A DNA stretch of 64,000 nucleotides from Fredinandcohnia onubensis. GTDB taxonomy: Bacteria; Bacillota; Bacilli; Bacillales; Bacillaceae_L. Under the pieces are notes generated by a model. The model saw nothing but the letters and a program-made list of their open reading frames with translations, did not search any database and had not been told where the DNA came from. Below are positions 8,144-17,259 of the stretch, one piece after another (position 1 is the first letter of the stretch; each line of letters starts with the position of its first letter). Position numbers and translations under genes: made by a program. Where the stretch lies: assembly GCF_031181385.1 (NCBI RefSeq), contig NZ_JAPSKV010000007.1, positions 62,001-126,000 of the forward strand, in the 5' to 3' direction.

Positions 8144-8599
8144 ATGGAAAATACGAACTTAAGAAGCTTATTTCAAATGATTGTAAGACGATTTGGTTTC
8201 CTAAATGAACAGTGCTGTGAAAATTGCTGTGGAGAAGAAATTAGCCTTTTACAAAGTCATATTTTATACGAAATAAAAAGACAGAATGATCCTTCCATGC
8301 AAGAAGTTGCTGGAGCTTTAGGTATCGATATAACGACATTTAGCCGTCAAATAAAAACACTCGTAGACAGAGAACTTGTTAAGAAAACGCCTCATCCTAA
8401 TGATAACAGAATCAATATTCTTTCACTTACAGAAAAAGGTGAAACAATGGAGCTTAATATCGATCAAGAAATGAATCATTATCTAAATCAAATCCTATCT
8501 CATCTAAGCGAATATGAGAGAGAATCAGTAATAAGATCTGTAAAATTATTAAACGATGCAATGAAAAAATCAGAAAGCTATTGTTGTCCTCCTAAATAG
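8144..8599 (+). CDS. MarR-family regulator with a CCxxCC cluster
   Basis: I chose ATG 8144 (residue 17 of the track ORF), preceded by AGAGGTG. The 151-aa protein is a winged-helix MarR regulator: helix-turn-helix SMQEVAGALGIDITTFSRQI, wing TPHPNDNRINILSLTEKG. Unusual for MarR, it has NEQCCENCCGEE (Cys 24, 25, 28, 29) near the N-terminus and CC at positions 147-148, fitting a metal, metalloid or thiol-redox sensor. It begins an operon with a permease and a small CC-pair peptide, which it probably controls. Sensor chemistry is inferred from cysteine placement only. Confidence 0.87.
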   Translation: MENTNLRSLFQMIVRRFGFLNEQCCENCCGEEISLLQSHILYEIKRQNDPSMQEVAGALGIDITTFSRQIKTLVDRELVKKTPHPNDNRINILSLTEKGETMELNIDQEMNHYLNQILSHLSEYERESVIRSVKLLNDAMKKSESYCCPPK

Positions 8600-8655
8600 G
8601 AGGACACTATTTGAAACAATACTTGCATTTTGCAAATAACAAAGGAGTGAATACA

Positions 8656-9522
8656 ATGTGGAAAGACGTATTTTTTGACTTTTTATCAATTGCTCTTGAA
8701 TTAACCGTGCTATTTTTTCTTATATCATTTGTCATAAGCATGCTTCAAGGATTAATTCCTTACGAAAAACTTGAGAAGTATTTATTTCATTCTAATAAAG
8801 TGGTAGGAGCAACTGTTGCTATATTATTAGCATTCATAACACCATTTTGTTCATGTTCGACCATCCCTATAGTTGTTGGAATGCTTCAGAAAAAGATGAG
8901 ATTCGGTTTTGTAATGGTGTTCCTGTTCGCATCTCCTGTTCTTGATCCAACCATACTTACTTTAATGGGCGCACTATTAGGTTGGAAAGTGGCTGTTTTA
9001 TACACGGTTCTTACCACTGTTTTTTCGATTATTATCGGATTTACACTTGAAGCACTTGGATTTGAAAGTGCTGTTAAAAATGTTATAGTCAAAGGCTTAA
9101 ACGAAGGAGCCACAAAGTTCAATATGAAAAAGGCTTGGGCAGAGACGTTATCCCTTATGAAAACAGTCTACCCCTATCTCATTATTGGTGCTTTAATTGG
9201 TTCTTTGATTCATGGGGCAGTTCCAACCGGTTTTATATCTACGTATTTTGGTGGAAATGAATGGTGGTTAATACCCTTGGCAGCGATCATTGGGATTCCA
9301 CTCTATATAAGGCTATCAACCATGATTCCAATCGCTCAAATTATGATTGCCAAGGGAATGGCTCTAGGTCCTGTGATGGCAATTATGATTAGTTCAACAG
9401 GTGCAAGTTTACCAGAAGTCGCTTTATTAAATTCCATTTTTCATAAACGATTGGTTGTCGCCTTTTTACTCTCGGTTTTTACAATGTCTACTTTGTCTGG
9501 TACTTTGTTCTACTTCATGTAA
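8656..9522 (+). CDS. ArsP/YraQ-type permease (DUF318 family)
   Basis: The start is ATG 8656, with AAAGGAG 8 nt upstream, giving 288 aa rather than the 303-aa track ORF. It is a polytopic protein (about 8 helices) with the family motif ITPFCSCSTIPIVVGML, whose Cys 65 and 67 lie in a helix, and a second half with PLYIRLSTMIPIAQIM. Relatives include ArsP, which exports trivalent organoarsenicals, and putative metal exporters. The gene lies between a cysteine-rich MarR regulator and a cysteine-pair peptide, supporting a soft-metal or metalloid substrate. The exact substrate is unknown. Confidence 0.85.
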   Translation: MWKDVFFDFLSIALELTVLFFLISFVISMLQGLIPYEKLEKYLFHSNKVVGATVAILLAFITPFCSCSTIPIVVGMLQKKMRFGFVMVFLFASPVLDPTILTLMGALLGWKVAVLYTVLTTVFSIIIGFTLEALGFESAVKNVIVKGLNEGATKFNMKKAWAETLSLMKTVYPYLIIGALIGSLIHGAVPTGFISTYFGGNEWWLIPLAAIIGIPLYIRLSTMIPIAQIMIAKGMALGPVMAIMISSTGASLPEVALLNSIFHKRLVVAFLLSVFTMSTLSGTLFYFM

Positions 9523-9578
9523 GGTATTAATCTTTTAAAAGGTTGATATAAATATTAATCCATTAGGAGGAGATTATT

Positions 9579-9716
9579 ATGTTTAAAGATTTTATGAGCA
9601 AATTTAGAAATTTTTCGAAGGAAGACTGCTGCTCCATTTCCATTGAAGAAGTTAAGGATGAAAAAACACAAGATGCAGCCGAATGCTGTGATAATCAGCA
9701 ATCTTGTTGTAGCTAA
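9579..9716 (+). CDS. Small CC-pair protein, 45 aa, putative metal(loid)-binding
   Basis: The gene is too short for the ORF track. ATG 9579 follows TAGGAGGAG at good spacing, and the frame ends at TAA 9716. The product has an amphipathic N-terminal helix (MFKDFMSKFRNFSK), then three cysteine pairs: EDCCS, ECCDN and SCCS at the C-terminus. Cysteine pairs also mark the regulator and permease of the same operon. It resembles small LDCC-motif putative metal-binding proteins found near permeases, a recalled rather than tested similarity. A role as metal(loid) chaperone or buffer feeding the permease is inference. Confidence 0.8.
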   Translation: MFKDFMSKFRNFSKEDCCSISIEEVKDEKTQDAAECCDNQQSCCS

Positions 9717-9719
9717 ATT

Positions 9720-9749
9720 AATGCCCCTCTTCCAATGAAGGGGGGCATT
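9720..9749 (+). terminator. Probable terminator hairpin after the CC-protein operon
   Basis: AATGCCCCTCTTC and GAAGGGGGGCATT form a 13-bp stem with one mismatch 4 nt after the stop. There is no U tract on the plus strand, so termination may be weak. It lies between convergent genes. Confidence 0.45.
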
Positions 9750-9778
9750 GGCTTGGATCCTAGCTTACTAGGTCCATT

Positions 9779-12067
9779 TTATCCATCTACCTGATATAAC
9801 TCCTCATCCACTTTATCAAGCAAAAAGTTCGTAAGATCCGTTCCAAAAAAGTGAAGCCTGTGTAATGGACGGGTCATGGATACGTAGAGAAGCTTAATGT
9901 CTATTTCATTATTATCGAATACTTCCTCGTTCGAATAAACCAGCACCGCGTCAAATTCCAAGCCTTTTGACAGATTCGAACTGACAATGACGACCTCTTC
10001 CTTATTAATTTCATCATTTTCTTTTAAAAGCTGCACAGGGAGATCACTATATTTATTGAAGGCTTTCGCTAGTTTTTGGCACTCTTTATTGGTCTTGCCG
10101 ACGATCGCGATGGTTTTCATATTTTCATCATAAAGAGTCTTTATTACCTCAGTTATGGTGCGAACTGTTTCTTTCTCAGACATACTAATTTGATGAAAAA
10201 CAGGCTTATCTCCGTGGCGGACAACTGGCTCAACCATTGGTAGATTAAGGTGAAGTAGCTCAAGTAATTGGTTTGCTGCATTCATAATCTCAATGGTGGT
10301 TCGGTAGCTTTTTTGTAGGGTCTTATAGGTTGCCCTTGGAAAGATGTTATCCCTAACTGTTGCCCAGTTGTTAATGCCTCGGTAAGAGTGAATTCCTTGG
10401 GCTAAATCTCCTACAATTGTAAACATGTCGGTTTCAAGTGCTGTTTTTAATGCGGCTAGCTGAAAATAGCTATAATCCTGCGCCTCATCAATAACAACAT
10501 TGCGGGCCATCAGCTCCTTTTTCACCCCATAAAGCTTTGCCTTCAAATATAAAAGTCCAGCTAAATCCTCAAGTTCATATGATTTTTTAAGTTGTTTTTG
10601 ATAGTCCATAAAGAATTGTATTTGCTCATCGGTCAGAATCCCTGACGCGTAGGTTGGAAATAGTTCAGTCACAAACCTTTGAAAATAGTAGAAAACATCG
10701 TGATTTTGAAGCTTCTTAATATAGGTATTAACTGCCGTACGGGATTGCTTCGTGATTTCTTCAATAAGCTCTGCCTTTTTATCCAGCGCTTTTGTCACAT
10801 AACGACGGCGCTTTTCCGGGTCGATTTGCGTTTTGAATAATACGTTATCCAGCTTATCATCATAAAATTTTGTCACTTTATGAAGCATTTTTTTCTTTTC
10901 CAACCTGACTGTGTTTTGAAGCACTTTTTTCACTTTATCAATCCGCTTATAATATGGAAGATAGCGATATTCATAGGTCATTAAATGATGAATATCTCTC
11001 GCCTTATATAGCCGAAACTTTGATACAAAGAAGTCCTCTTTTGGTAGCAAGGAGCTTAAAATATCCTCTACATAATGCTCCAGCATATCCCGGTACTCAA
11101 GAGAACCTTTAAATGCTGATATCCATTTAATCATTTCAGGATTTTTATATTCATCATGGATGAATCCGAGTAGCTTCGCGTCTGCTTTCGCGAGCTTAAT
11201 CGGTTTTCCAAGGCATTTTTTCACAAAGTCAACAAACGTCGTTTGCTGGATGTGATCAACACCCAATTCTGGAAGCACCTCAGAAATATAATCGATAAAA
11301 AGGCGATTCGGTGCCAGAATCATCAGCTGGTCAGGAGAAAAATACTCTGCATAGGTGTAAATAAAATAAGAGATACGGTGTAGGGCAATAGTTGTTTTCC
11401 CACTTCCTGCGGCTCCTTGGACAATGATTGGTTTGTTGAGGTCCGCACGAATGATACTGTTTTGCTCCTCCTGAATTGTTGAGACAATATCAGTTAAGCG
11501 GTTACTTGCACTTTCAGACAACGACTTTTGCAGAAGCTCATCGGTAGTTGTTAAATCAACATCCCGAATTTCCGCGAGCGCCCCATCCTCAATGATGAAC
11601 TGTCGCTTTAAAGCTAAGTACCCTTTAAACTCCTCCCCCTCTGCCTTATATGAGACATACCCTAGGCGACCGTCATAATAGAGGTTAGCTACAGGTGATC
11701 GCCAATCCACAATAATTGGCTGTTGGGTTTCCTTATCAAAGAGAGAGACCTTCCCGAAGTAGAGAACCTCCTCTTTTCCCGTTTCTTCCCGATTAAAATT
11801 AATTCTCGCGAAGTATGGCTTGTTGCGGTTTCTCTTCAGATTTCGCACCTCTTCATGTGTTCTTCTTAGTAAGGTTGAATTCGTTAACATATTAAGGTAA
11901 CTCAAGCTACTGTCTTTGAAATCAACACCATCCAGGGCTCCCTTTAAATTTTCACGAAAGTTCTCCTCAGTTGACTCTGATGCCTGAATGACAATATCCA
12001 TGTACTTTTTCGTAAAATCCAACCGTTCTGTTTCCTCATCGAAGTTAGGATGTTTCTCCTCCATCAT
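9779..12067 (-). CDS. helD: HelD-like UvrD-family helicase associated with RNA polymerase
   Basis: The start was moved to ATG 12067, preceded by TGGAGGTGG; the product is 762 aa. It has a long coiled-coil-like N-terminal arm (1-170), Walker A in VQGAAGSGKTTIALHRI (about 220), a helix-rich insertion, the Walker B/DEAQ motif VIDEAQDYS (about 525), and UvrD motifs GDLAQGIHSYRG and LSKGLEFDAVLVYSNEE near the end. B. subtilis HelD (YvgS) binds RNA polymerase, displaces nucleic acid and recycles the enzyme. The gene is single, with its own promoter at 12181-12209. Confidence 0.9.
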   Translation of the reverse strand: MMEEKHPNFDEETERLDFTKKYMDIVIQASESTEENFRENLKGALDGVDFKDSSLSYLNMLTNSTLLRRTHEEVRNLKRNRNKPYFARINFNREETGKEEVLYFGKVSLFDKETQQPIIVDWRSPVANLYYDGRLGYVSYKAEGEEFKGYLALKRQFIIEDGALAEIRDVDLTTTDELLQKSLSESASNRLTDIVSTIQEEQNSIIRADLNKPIIVQGAAGSGKTTIALHRISYFIYTYAEYFSPDQLMILAPNRLFIDYISEVLPELGVDHIQQTTFVDFVKKCLGKPIKLAKADAKLLGFIHDEYKNPEMIKWISAFKGSLEYRDMLEHYVEDILSSLLPKEDFFVSKFRLYKARDIHHLMTYEYRYLPYYKRIDKVKKVLQNTVRLEKKKMLHKVTKFYDDKLDNVLFKTQIDPEKRRRYVTKALDKKAELIEEITKQSRTAVNTYIKKLQNHDVFYYFQRFVTELFPTYASGILTDEQIQFFMDYQKQLKKSYELEDLAGLLYLKAKLYGVKKELMARNVVIDEAQDYSYFQLAALKTALETDMFTIVGDLAQGIHSYRGINNWATVRDNIFPRATYKTLQKSYRTTIEIMNAANQLLELLHLNLPMVEPVVRHGDKPVFHQISMSEKETVRTITEVIKTLYDENMKTIAIVGKTNKECQKLAKAFNKYSDLPVQLLKENDEINKEEVVIVSSNLSKGLEFDAVLVYSNEEVFDNNEIDIKLLYVSMTRPLHRLHFFGTDLTNFLLDKVDEELYQVDG

Positions 12068-12180
12068 CAAACCACCTCCATTTATCAAGAAGAAAAAACC
12101 ATGAATTAGCTGATAATCCATGGTAAGTAATCTCAAAAGAACAAAGTTTTCCGATACAATATGTAAAAGACGTATTTTTG

Positions 12181-12209
12181 ATTATAGTATACACCATTAA
12201 TGAAGGCAA
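12181..12209 (-). promoter_or_regulatory. SigA-type promoter for helD
   Basis: On the minus strand TTGCCT (12209-12204), a 17-nt spacer and TATAAT (12186-12181) lie about 110 nt before the helD start. The rest of the 344-bp divergent gap (12068-12411) is AT-rich; a TATAAT near 12331-12336 may serve the small plus-strand gene, but no clear -35 accompanies it. Confidence 0.6.
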
Positions 12210-12411
12210 CCTATATTTCCCTTTTATGGAATATTCATTATTAACTTTGCTCGAAACACCTTAACTTAGAAAAATGTTTGCTATATAATTTTTAGCGCTT
12301 TCATCTTACGTATTAGTACAGAGTAGTGTATAATTTTAAGTAAGTTCACAAATTATCCACAATTACTGAAAAATAAAAATAGATTTTAAAATACATAAGG
12401 GGGAGCTAATA

Positions 12412-12636
12412 ATGATTCGGACAGGGATTGCCGCTTTTTTAAGTTTCTTTTTATTACTTTTTGAAGGCTTTATTGTAATTAAATTAAAAGGGTATACTGG
12501 CATTTATTTTGGAGATTTACATCTACTAGTTAGCGTGCTAGCAATGAATTTCTTCTTTGCATTTACTATACTAACTCATATTAAAATGTGGCATCAAAAC
12601 AAAGGCATTAAGGAATCTGAAGCGGAAGTAAAATAA
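12412..12636 (+). CDS. Small two-helix membrane protein, 74 aa, function unknown
   Basis: ATG 12412 follows AAGGGGGAGC. The product has two hydrophobic helices (about 5-24 and 38-58) separated by a short loop (KLKGYTGIYFGDLH) and a charged C-terminal tail. I do not recognise a family. It stands alone, divergent from helD and convergent with the AbgB-like gene, and ends at a strong bidirectional terminator, so it is transcribed independently. The clear ribosome binding site and terminator support a real gene. Confidence 0.72.
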   Translation: MIRTGIAAFLSFFLLLFEGFIVIKLKGYTGIYFGDLHLLVSVLAMNFFFAFTILTHIKMWHQNKGIKESEAEVK

Positions 12637-12650
12637 GCGATCAAAACAGT

Positions 12651-12683
12651 GTAGGCGCATGAATGATTCATGCGCCTACTTTT
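12651..12683. terminator. Bidirectional terminator between convergent genes
   Basis: GTAGGCGCATGAAT and ATTCATGCGCCTAC form a perfect 14-bp stem followed by TTTTGTG on the plus strand. It serves the 74-aa gene and probably the AbgB-like gene on the other strand. Confidence 0.82.
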
Positions 12684-12695
12684 GTGTCTACCTTA

Positions 12696-14138
12696 TTATG
12701 CTAATGGTGATGGCTCTACCCCTTTTGGAATAGGGCATTCATATGGATTTCCATCTAATTTTTCTTCCAATTCAACTTTTGCATCTTCAATTACCTCAGG
12801 ACGAAGGAACAAATCTAATGCTGTATTAGCTAACACCTTACCTGCTTGAAGCATTCCTTTATGAGCAATTGATGTTCTCCCTTGGGAAACTAACTGCCAT
12901 GAATGGAGTGGTGTTCCTAATACAAAGCATTCCCCAAAGAATTGTGCTGTTGGTACAATCCAACTTACATCCCCAACATCTGATGAACCAAACAAAATAC
13001 CATTCGATTCTTCATAAGGGGCAACAAGGTCGTTGAATGTTTTTGTTGCAAAGTCTCTTGTAATTAAATTTGCCTTTGATCCCGCAACTTTTTTCATTTC
13101 ATTAAGAGCATTGCTAACATCATCATCTGAAATTTGCTTTCTGATTTCTTCCGCATAACTCATTTCTTCTTCATTATATTCCGCAAGGCCTACACTCTCC
13201 AAATGATTATGTAACACTTGCCCTAGAGCATTATTTGGAATATAGTTTGAGCATGCTTTATCGAAAGTGACCTCGACTTTTGTTTCCGTCATTAGAGCTG
13301 CACCTTTAGCAATATTCACAACACGTTCATATATACTTCTTACATCCTTCATATGAGGTGCTCGAATTAAATAGAGAACTTGTGCTTCACTTTGGACTAC
13401 ATTCGGAGAAAATCCTCCTGTATTGGTGATGGAATAATGGACCCGTGCCTCAGGAATAATGTGTTCACGTAAATAATTGACACCTACATTCATTAGTTCA
13501 ACCGCATCTAATGCACTTCTACCTAGATGTGGGGAATTTGCAGCATGAGCAGCTACTCCTTTGAATGTAAAATAAACTTGATAGTTCGCTAGAGTTGATA
13601 GCGTAAATATTCCGCTCGTTGAATGTGGGTGCCATGTGAGGGCACAATCAATATCATCGAACGCACCTTCTCTGGCCATGAATGTTTTTCCTGAACCACC
13701 TTCTTCACCAGGGCATCCATAATATTTAATGGTACCAGATATATTGTTTTCCTCCATATATTGCTTAACGGCAATAACCGCTGCTAATGGAGCAGTTCCT
13801 AGCAAATTATGTCCACAACCGTGACCGTTCCCTTTTTCTTTGAGAGGTTCATATATGGTAGACCCTGCTTTTTGACTCATACCTGAAAGTGCATCATATT
13901 CTCCTAAAATCCCAATAACCGGCTTTCCACTTCCAAAGGTACCAGTAAATGCTGTCTTAACTCCACCTACTCCACGTTCAACCTTAAAACCTTCATTTTC
14001 AAGCGCCTGACATAAGACGTCTGCAGACTGATGCTCTTCAAATCTTGTTTCAGCCAAATCCCAAATTTGATCGCTAATTTTGATATATGTGTCTCTTTTT
14101 GCCTCTATATAGTCGTTTATTTTTTCAACAAAGTTCAA
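12696..14138 (-). CDS. abgB: M20-family amidohydrolase, AbgB-like
   Basis: The 480-aa protein is an M20 metallohydrolase resembling subunit B of p-aminobenzoyl-glutamate hydrolase. Metal-site motifs are NGHGCGHNLLG (about 107), GCPGEEGGSGK (about 142) and the C-terminal HSWQLVSQGRTS region; the dimerisation lid is inserted between them. It follows the AbgA-like gene by 7 nt and the AbgT-like transporter, so the three form one operon. AbgAB cleaves aminobenzoyl-glutamate to aminobenzoate and glutamate. Related M20 enzymes cleave other aminoacyl amides, so the substrate is probable, not proven. Confidence 0.85.
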   Translation of the reverse strand: MNFVEKINDYIEAKRDTYIKISDQIWDLAETRFEEHQSADVLCQALENEGFKVERGVGGVKTAFTGTFGSGKPVIGILGEYDALSGMSQKAGSTIYEPLKEKGNGHGCGHNLLGTAPLAAVIAVKQYMEENNISGTIKYYGCPGEEGGSGKTFMAREGAFDDIDCALTWHPHSTSGIFTLSTLANYQVYFTFKGVAAHAANSPHLGRSALDAVELMNVGVNYLREHIIPEARVHYSITNTGGFSPNVVQSEAQVLYLIRAPHMKDVRSIYERVVNIAKGAALMTETKVEVTFDKACSNYIPNNALGQVLHNHLESVGLAEYNEEEMSYAEEIRKQISDDDVSNALNEMKKVAGSKANLITRDFATKTFNDLVAPYEESNGILFGSSDVGDVSWIVPTAQFFGECFVLGTPLHSWQLVSQGRTSIAHKGMLQAGKVLANTALDLFLRPEVIEDAKVELEEKLDGNPYECPIPKGVEPSPLA

Positions 14139-14145
14139 TTTTCTC

Positions 14146-15459
14146 TTACCCCCATTGTCGATTTTTCACTGATGTTAAGATGTGTAGAAATGATTCTACT
14201 CCAATTTTCATGACTGTTTCATCGATATCGAACTTTTCATTATGATGACCAGCTGCTAAAGTAGTTCCTAGAATGCTATAGGTTGCAAGTCCACCGTTTT
14301 CTTTCACTCTAGCCATCATATAGGTAGCATCTTCTGAACCTGCAGCAAAAGAAGACTCCTTTACGATCGAATGTACGCCTGTCACATTCCCGATGCTATC
14401 ATGCATAAATTCGATTAATTCTTCACTTGAATCACTTGTACGGGCTTCCCCAACAATCTCATAATCAACATCCACTCCATACATGGAAGCAGCACCATTC
14501 AATACATTTTTTGCACTTTCTAACATAAATTCATTTACTTCTGTATTGATCCCGCGAGTTTCAACCTTTAAATGGGCATGTTGAGGGATAATATTTCTTC
14601 CACTTCCAGCTTGAAGTACCCCGACATTTACTCTCGATGCCCCACCACTATGACGAGGTATACTTTGTAAGCCAAGAACAGCAGAAGCAGCAGCAAGTAG
14701 AGCATTTTTTCCTTCTTCTGGTTTTGCACCAGCATGTGCAGCTTTTCCAGAAAACTCAACATTTAATTTCGTCGTTGATAAAAATCCATTAGAACCACAA
14801 ATAACCTCACCTAATGGAACTCCTGTACCAACATGTGCTGCAATAAATAGATCAACATCATCGACGACTCCTGCTTCAACCATGGATTTTGCACCACGTA
14901 CGCCTTCTTCAGCCGGTTGAAAAATGAGTTTGATTTTACCTGTTAATTCCTCTTTCATTCCTTTTAAAAGCTTAGCAAGTCCTAGACCGATTGAAGTATG
15001 CGCATCATGTCCACAAGAATGCATCATCCCAGAATTAATAGACTGGAATGCTTGGCTAACAGGGAAATGATCTTCTGCATTAGATTCCTGAATATCTAGT
15101 GCGTCCATATCAAAGCGTAGTCCGACAGTTGGTCCTGGTTTTCCTGTGTCTAATACACCCACTACGCCTGTATATCCGCCTGATAAATATGGGAGCCACT
15201 CTTCTTTTGCTCCTTGCTCTAACGCTCTTTTTTCATGCATTTCAAGTACTGATTGCGGTGGTACACCCATTCGGGAGTTATGGTCGACTACTTCTTTACC
15301 AACCTTAACCTCATAACCCCATTCTGATAGTTTTGAAGCCACAATCGAAGCAGTTCGAAATTCGACCCAGCCAGATTCAGCGTATTTATGAAAATCTCGT
15401 CTCCATTCAACCATTGATGGATAAATCTCTTCTACCATTTGTGAAAAATTTCTTGACAT
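14146..15459 (-). CDS. abgA: M20-family amidohydrolase, AbgA-like
   Basis: I chose ATG 15459 (third codon after the track GTG) because AAGGGG lies 8 nt upstream; the product is 437 aa. M20 motifs are visible: DMDALDIQES, SCGHDAHTSIG (metal-binding His/Asp), and QPAEEGVRGAKSMVEAG with the catalytic Glu pair. It matches subunit A of aminobenzoyl-glutamate hydrolase, which works with AbgB. It lies between the AbgT-like transporter and the AbgB-like gene on the same strand, the order transporter-A-B. The two subunits share only distant similarity, as in the known enzyme. Confidence 0.86.
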   Translation of the reverse strand: MSRNFSQMVEEIYPSMVEWRRDFHKYAESGWVEFRTASIVASKLSEWGYEVKVGKEVVDHNSRMGVPPQSVLEMHEKRALEQGAKEEWLPYLSGGYTGVVGVLDTGKPGPTVGLRFDMDALDIQESNAEDHFPVSQAFQSINSGMMHSCGHDAHTSIGLGLAKLLKGMKEELTGKIKLIFQPAEEGVRGAKSMVEAGVVDDVDLFIAAHVGTGVPLGEVICGSNGFLSTTKLNVEFSGKAAHAGAKPEEGKNALLAAASAVLGLQSIPRHSGGASRVNVGVLQAGSGRNIIPQHAHLKVETRGINTEVNEFMLESAKNVLNGAASMYGVDVDYEIVGEARTSDSSEELIEFMHDSIGNVTGVHSIVKESSFAAGSEDATYMMARVKENGGLATYSILGTTLAAGHHNEKFDIDETVMKIGVESFLHILTSVKNRQWG

Positions 15460-15554
15460 CGCGGTCACCCCTTTTAGACGTTGAAATATTTATAGGAGAA
15501 GGGCTTTAATCCCTCCTCCTAAAACAAGTAATCTACAACTTTTATAAAAACAAA

Positions 15555-17090
15555 TTAATTCATGTACATTTCAATTCCTGGTCCAATTGGAATACCAAAT
15601 AGGCCAAATACGAGTAGCATGACAATCCAGATTGCTAAAAATGCAATTGAGTAAGGAATCATCAGTGCCATTAATGTACCAATTCCAGCTTTTTTATCAT
15701 ATTCATTCATAAAGGCGAGAATAATCGCAATATATGGGTTAAGTGGTGTTAACATATTAGTAGATGATTCACCAATACGATAAGCAACCTGCACAAATGC
15801 TGGATGATAGTTTAATAGCATCATCATTGGAACAAAAATTGGTGCTTCGAGCGCCCATAATGCTGATCCACTCGTTACAAATAGACTGAGTAATGCAGTT
15901 AAAATAACAAAACCAATGATTACAGCTAAGCCAGAAATATTTGCATCACTTAGGATTTCTGCACTATTAACAGCAATCCATGTTGCGAGATTACTCCAGT
16001 TAAAATACGCAATAAACTGTCCAATCGCAAATACGAGTACGATATAAGGAGCCATTTCTGTAATAGCCTCAGTCATATACTTTGGTACATCAGACGTGCT
16101 TTTGATTTTCTTCATTGTCACCCCAAAAGTTATACCGACGACAACAAAGAAAAGGAAAATAATCGGAATGATACCACTTAGGAATGGAGAAGGAATTAAC
16201 CCTCCATCTTCATTTGTTAACGGGGAATTAGGAATATAGATCAAAGTTACAATAGCCCCAATATAAATAAGTGCAGCAATCAATGTATTTCTAAGTGCCT
16301 TCTTTTCTAGCGGATCAATTTCTTTTGATTTCTCGCTAACCGCGCCACCTTCATATTTTCCAAGCCTTGGTTCAACTATTTTATCGTTGACAAATACCCC
16401 AACTACGGTAAGAACAAATACAGAAGCACTCATGAAAAACCAGTTATCGACAGGAGTAACTACTACATTTGGATCTATTGTTTTTGCAACCTCTGTTGAA
16501 ATTCCAGATAGAAGTGCATCTGTACCAGCAATAAGGATGTTTGCCGTAAAACCAATCCCCGCACCCGCAAATCCAGCAGCTAAACCAGCAATCGGGTGTC
16601 TACCCATTGTATGGAAAATTACAGCTGCAAGTGGAGGAATGATAACAAATGCAGCATCAGATGCAATATTACCCATAATCGCTACAAAAAACACAGCATA
16701 GGTAATAATTGACTTATGCGCTTTCATGATTGATTGTTTTATTGCACTTTCAAGCAATCCAACCTTCTGAGCTAGTCCAATCCCTAGCATCATTGTTAAA
16801 ACGAGACCTAACGGCTTAAAGCCTGTAAAGTTATCCAACATTGTGGTTAACATAAACTGTAAACCTTCACCTGATATTAAGCTTTTAATTTCCAGTTCTT
16901 CTCCAGATCCTGGATGGATAACAGTTACATCAAATAGACTAACGACCCAGGAAAACAGAATCATAAATCCTGCTAAATATACGAATAACATAAATGGATG
17001 TGGTAGTTTGTTACCTAACACTTCAATAAAATTTAATATTCGCATATATCCTTTTTGATTGTTCTGAGTTTCAACTGTTGGTTGAGCCAT
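15555..17090 (-). CDS. abgT: AbgT-family transporter
   Basis: The start was moved to ATG 17090, preceded by AAGAGGTGATGT; the product is 511 aa with about 11-13 membrane helices. Family features include GNKLPHPFMLFVYLAGF near the N-terminus, GNIASDAAFVIIPPLAA, AGIGFTANILIAGTDALL, and RIGESSTNMLTPLNPYIAIIL near the C-terminus. AbgT proteins import p-aminobenzoyl-glutamate, and some act as sulfonamide exporters. It heads an operon with two M20 hydrolases, supporting import followed by hydrolysis. It is transcribed divergently from an unassigned regulator. Confidence 0.9.
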   Translation of the reverse strand: MAQPTVETQNNQKGYMRILNFIEVLGNKLPHPFMLFVYLAGFMILFSWVVSLFDVTVIHPGSGEELEIKSLISGEGLQFMLTTMLDNFTGFKPLGLVLTMMLGIGLAQKVGLLESAIKQSIMKAHKSIITYAVFFVAIMGNIASDAAFVIIPPLAAVIFHTMGRHPIAGLAAGFAGAGIGFTANILIAGTDALLSGISTEVAKTIDPNVVVTPVDNWFFMSASVFVLTVVGVFVNDKIVEPRLGKYEGGAVSEKSKEIDPLEKKALRNTLIAALIYIGAIVTLIYIPNSPLTNEDGGLIPSPFLSGIIPIIFLFFVVVGITFGVTMKKIKSTSDVPKYMTEAITEMAPYIVLVFAIGQFIAYFNWSNLATWIAVNSAEILSDANISGLAVIIGFVILTALLSLFVTSGSALWALEAPIFVPMMMLLNYHPAFVQVAYRIGESSTNMLTPLNPYIAIILAFMNEYDKKAGIGTLMALMIPYSIAFLAIWIVMLLVFGLFGIPIGPGIEMYMN

Positions 17091-17155
17091 CACATCACCT
17101 CTTTTATTTTGGTTTATTTTCGGACACCTTATGTCCACTTCCTAATATAGTTTCT

Positions 17156-17184
17156 ATCATAATAGAAAAAATAAATAATTACAA
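17156..17184 (-). promoter_or_regulatory. Probable SigA promoter of the abgT operon
   Basis: On the minus strand TTGTAA (17184-17179), a 17-nt spacer and TATGAT (17161-17156) lie 66 nt before the abgT start. On the plus strand TATAAT at 17229-17234 could be the -10 of the divergent regulator, but its -35 is poor. Confidence 0.55.
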
Positions 17185-17259
17185 TGTAAGATTCTGACTA
17201 TTTTCTATAATGTCTATTTTTGCTATAGTATAATAAAAGAAAAAACAAGGAGTTAATAG

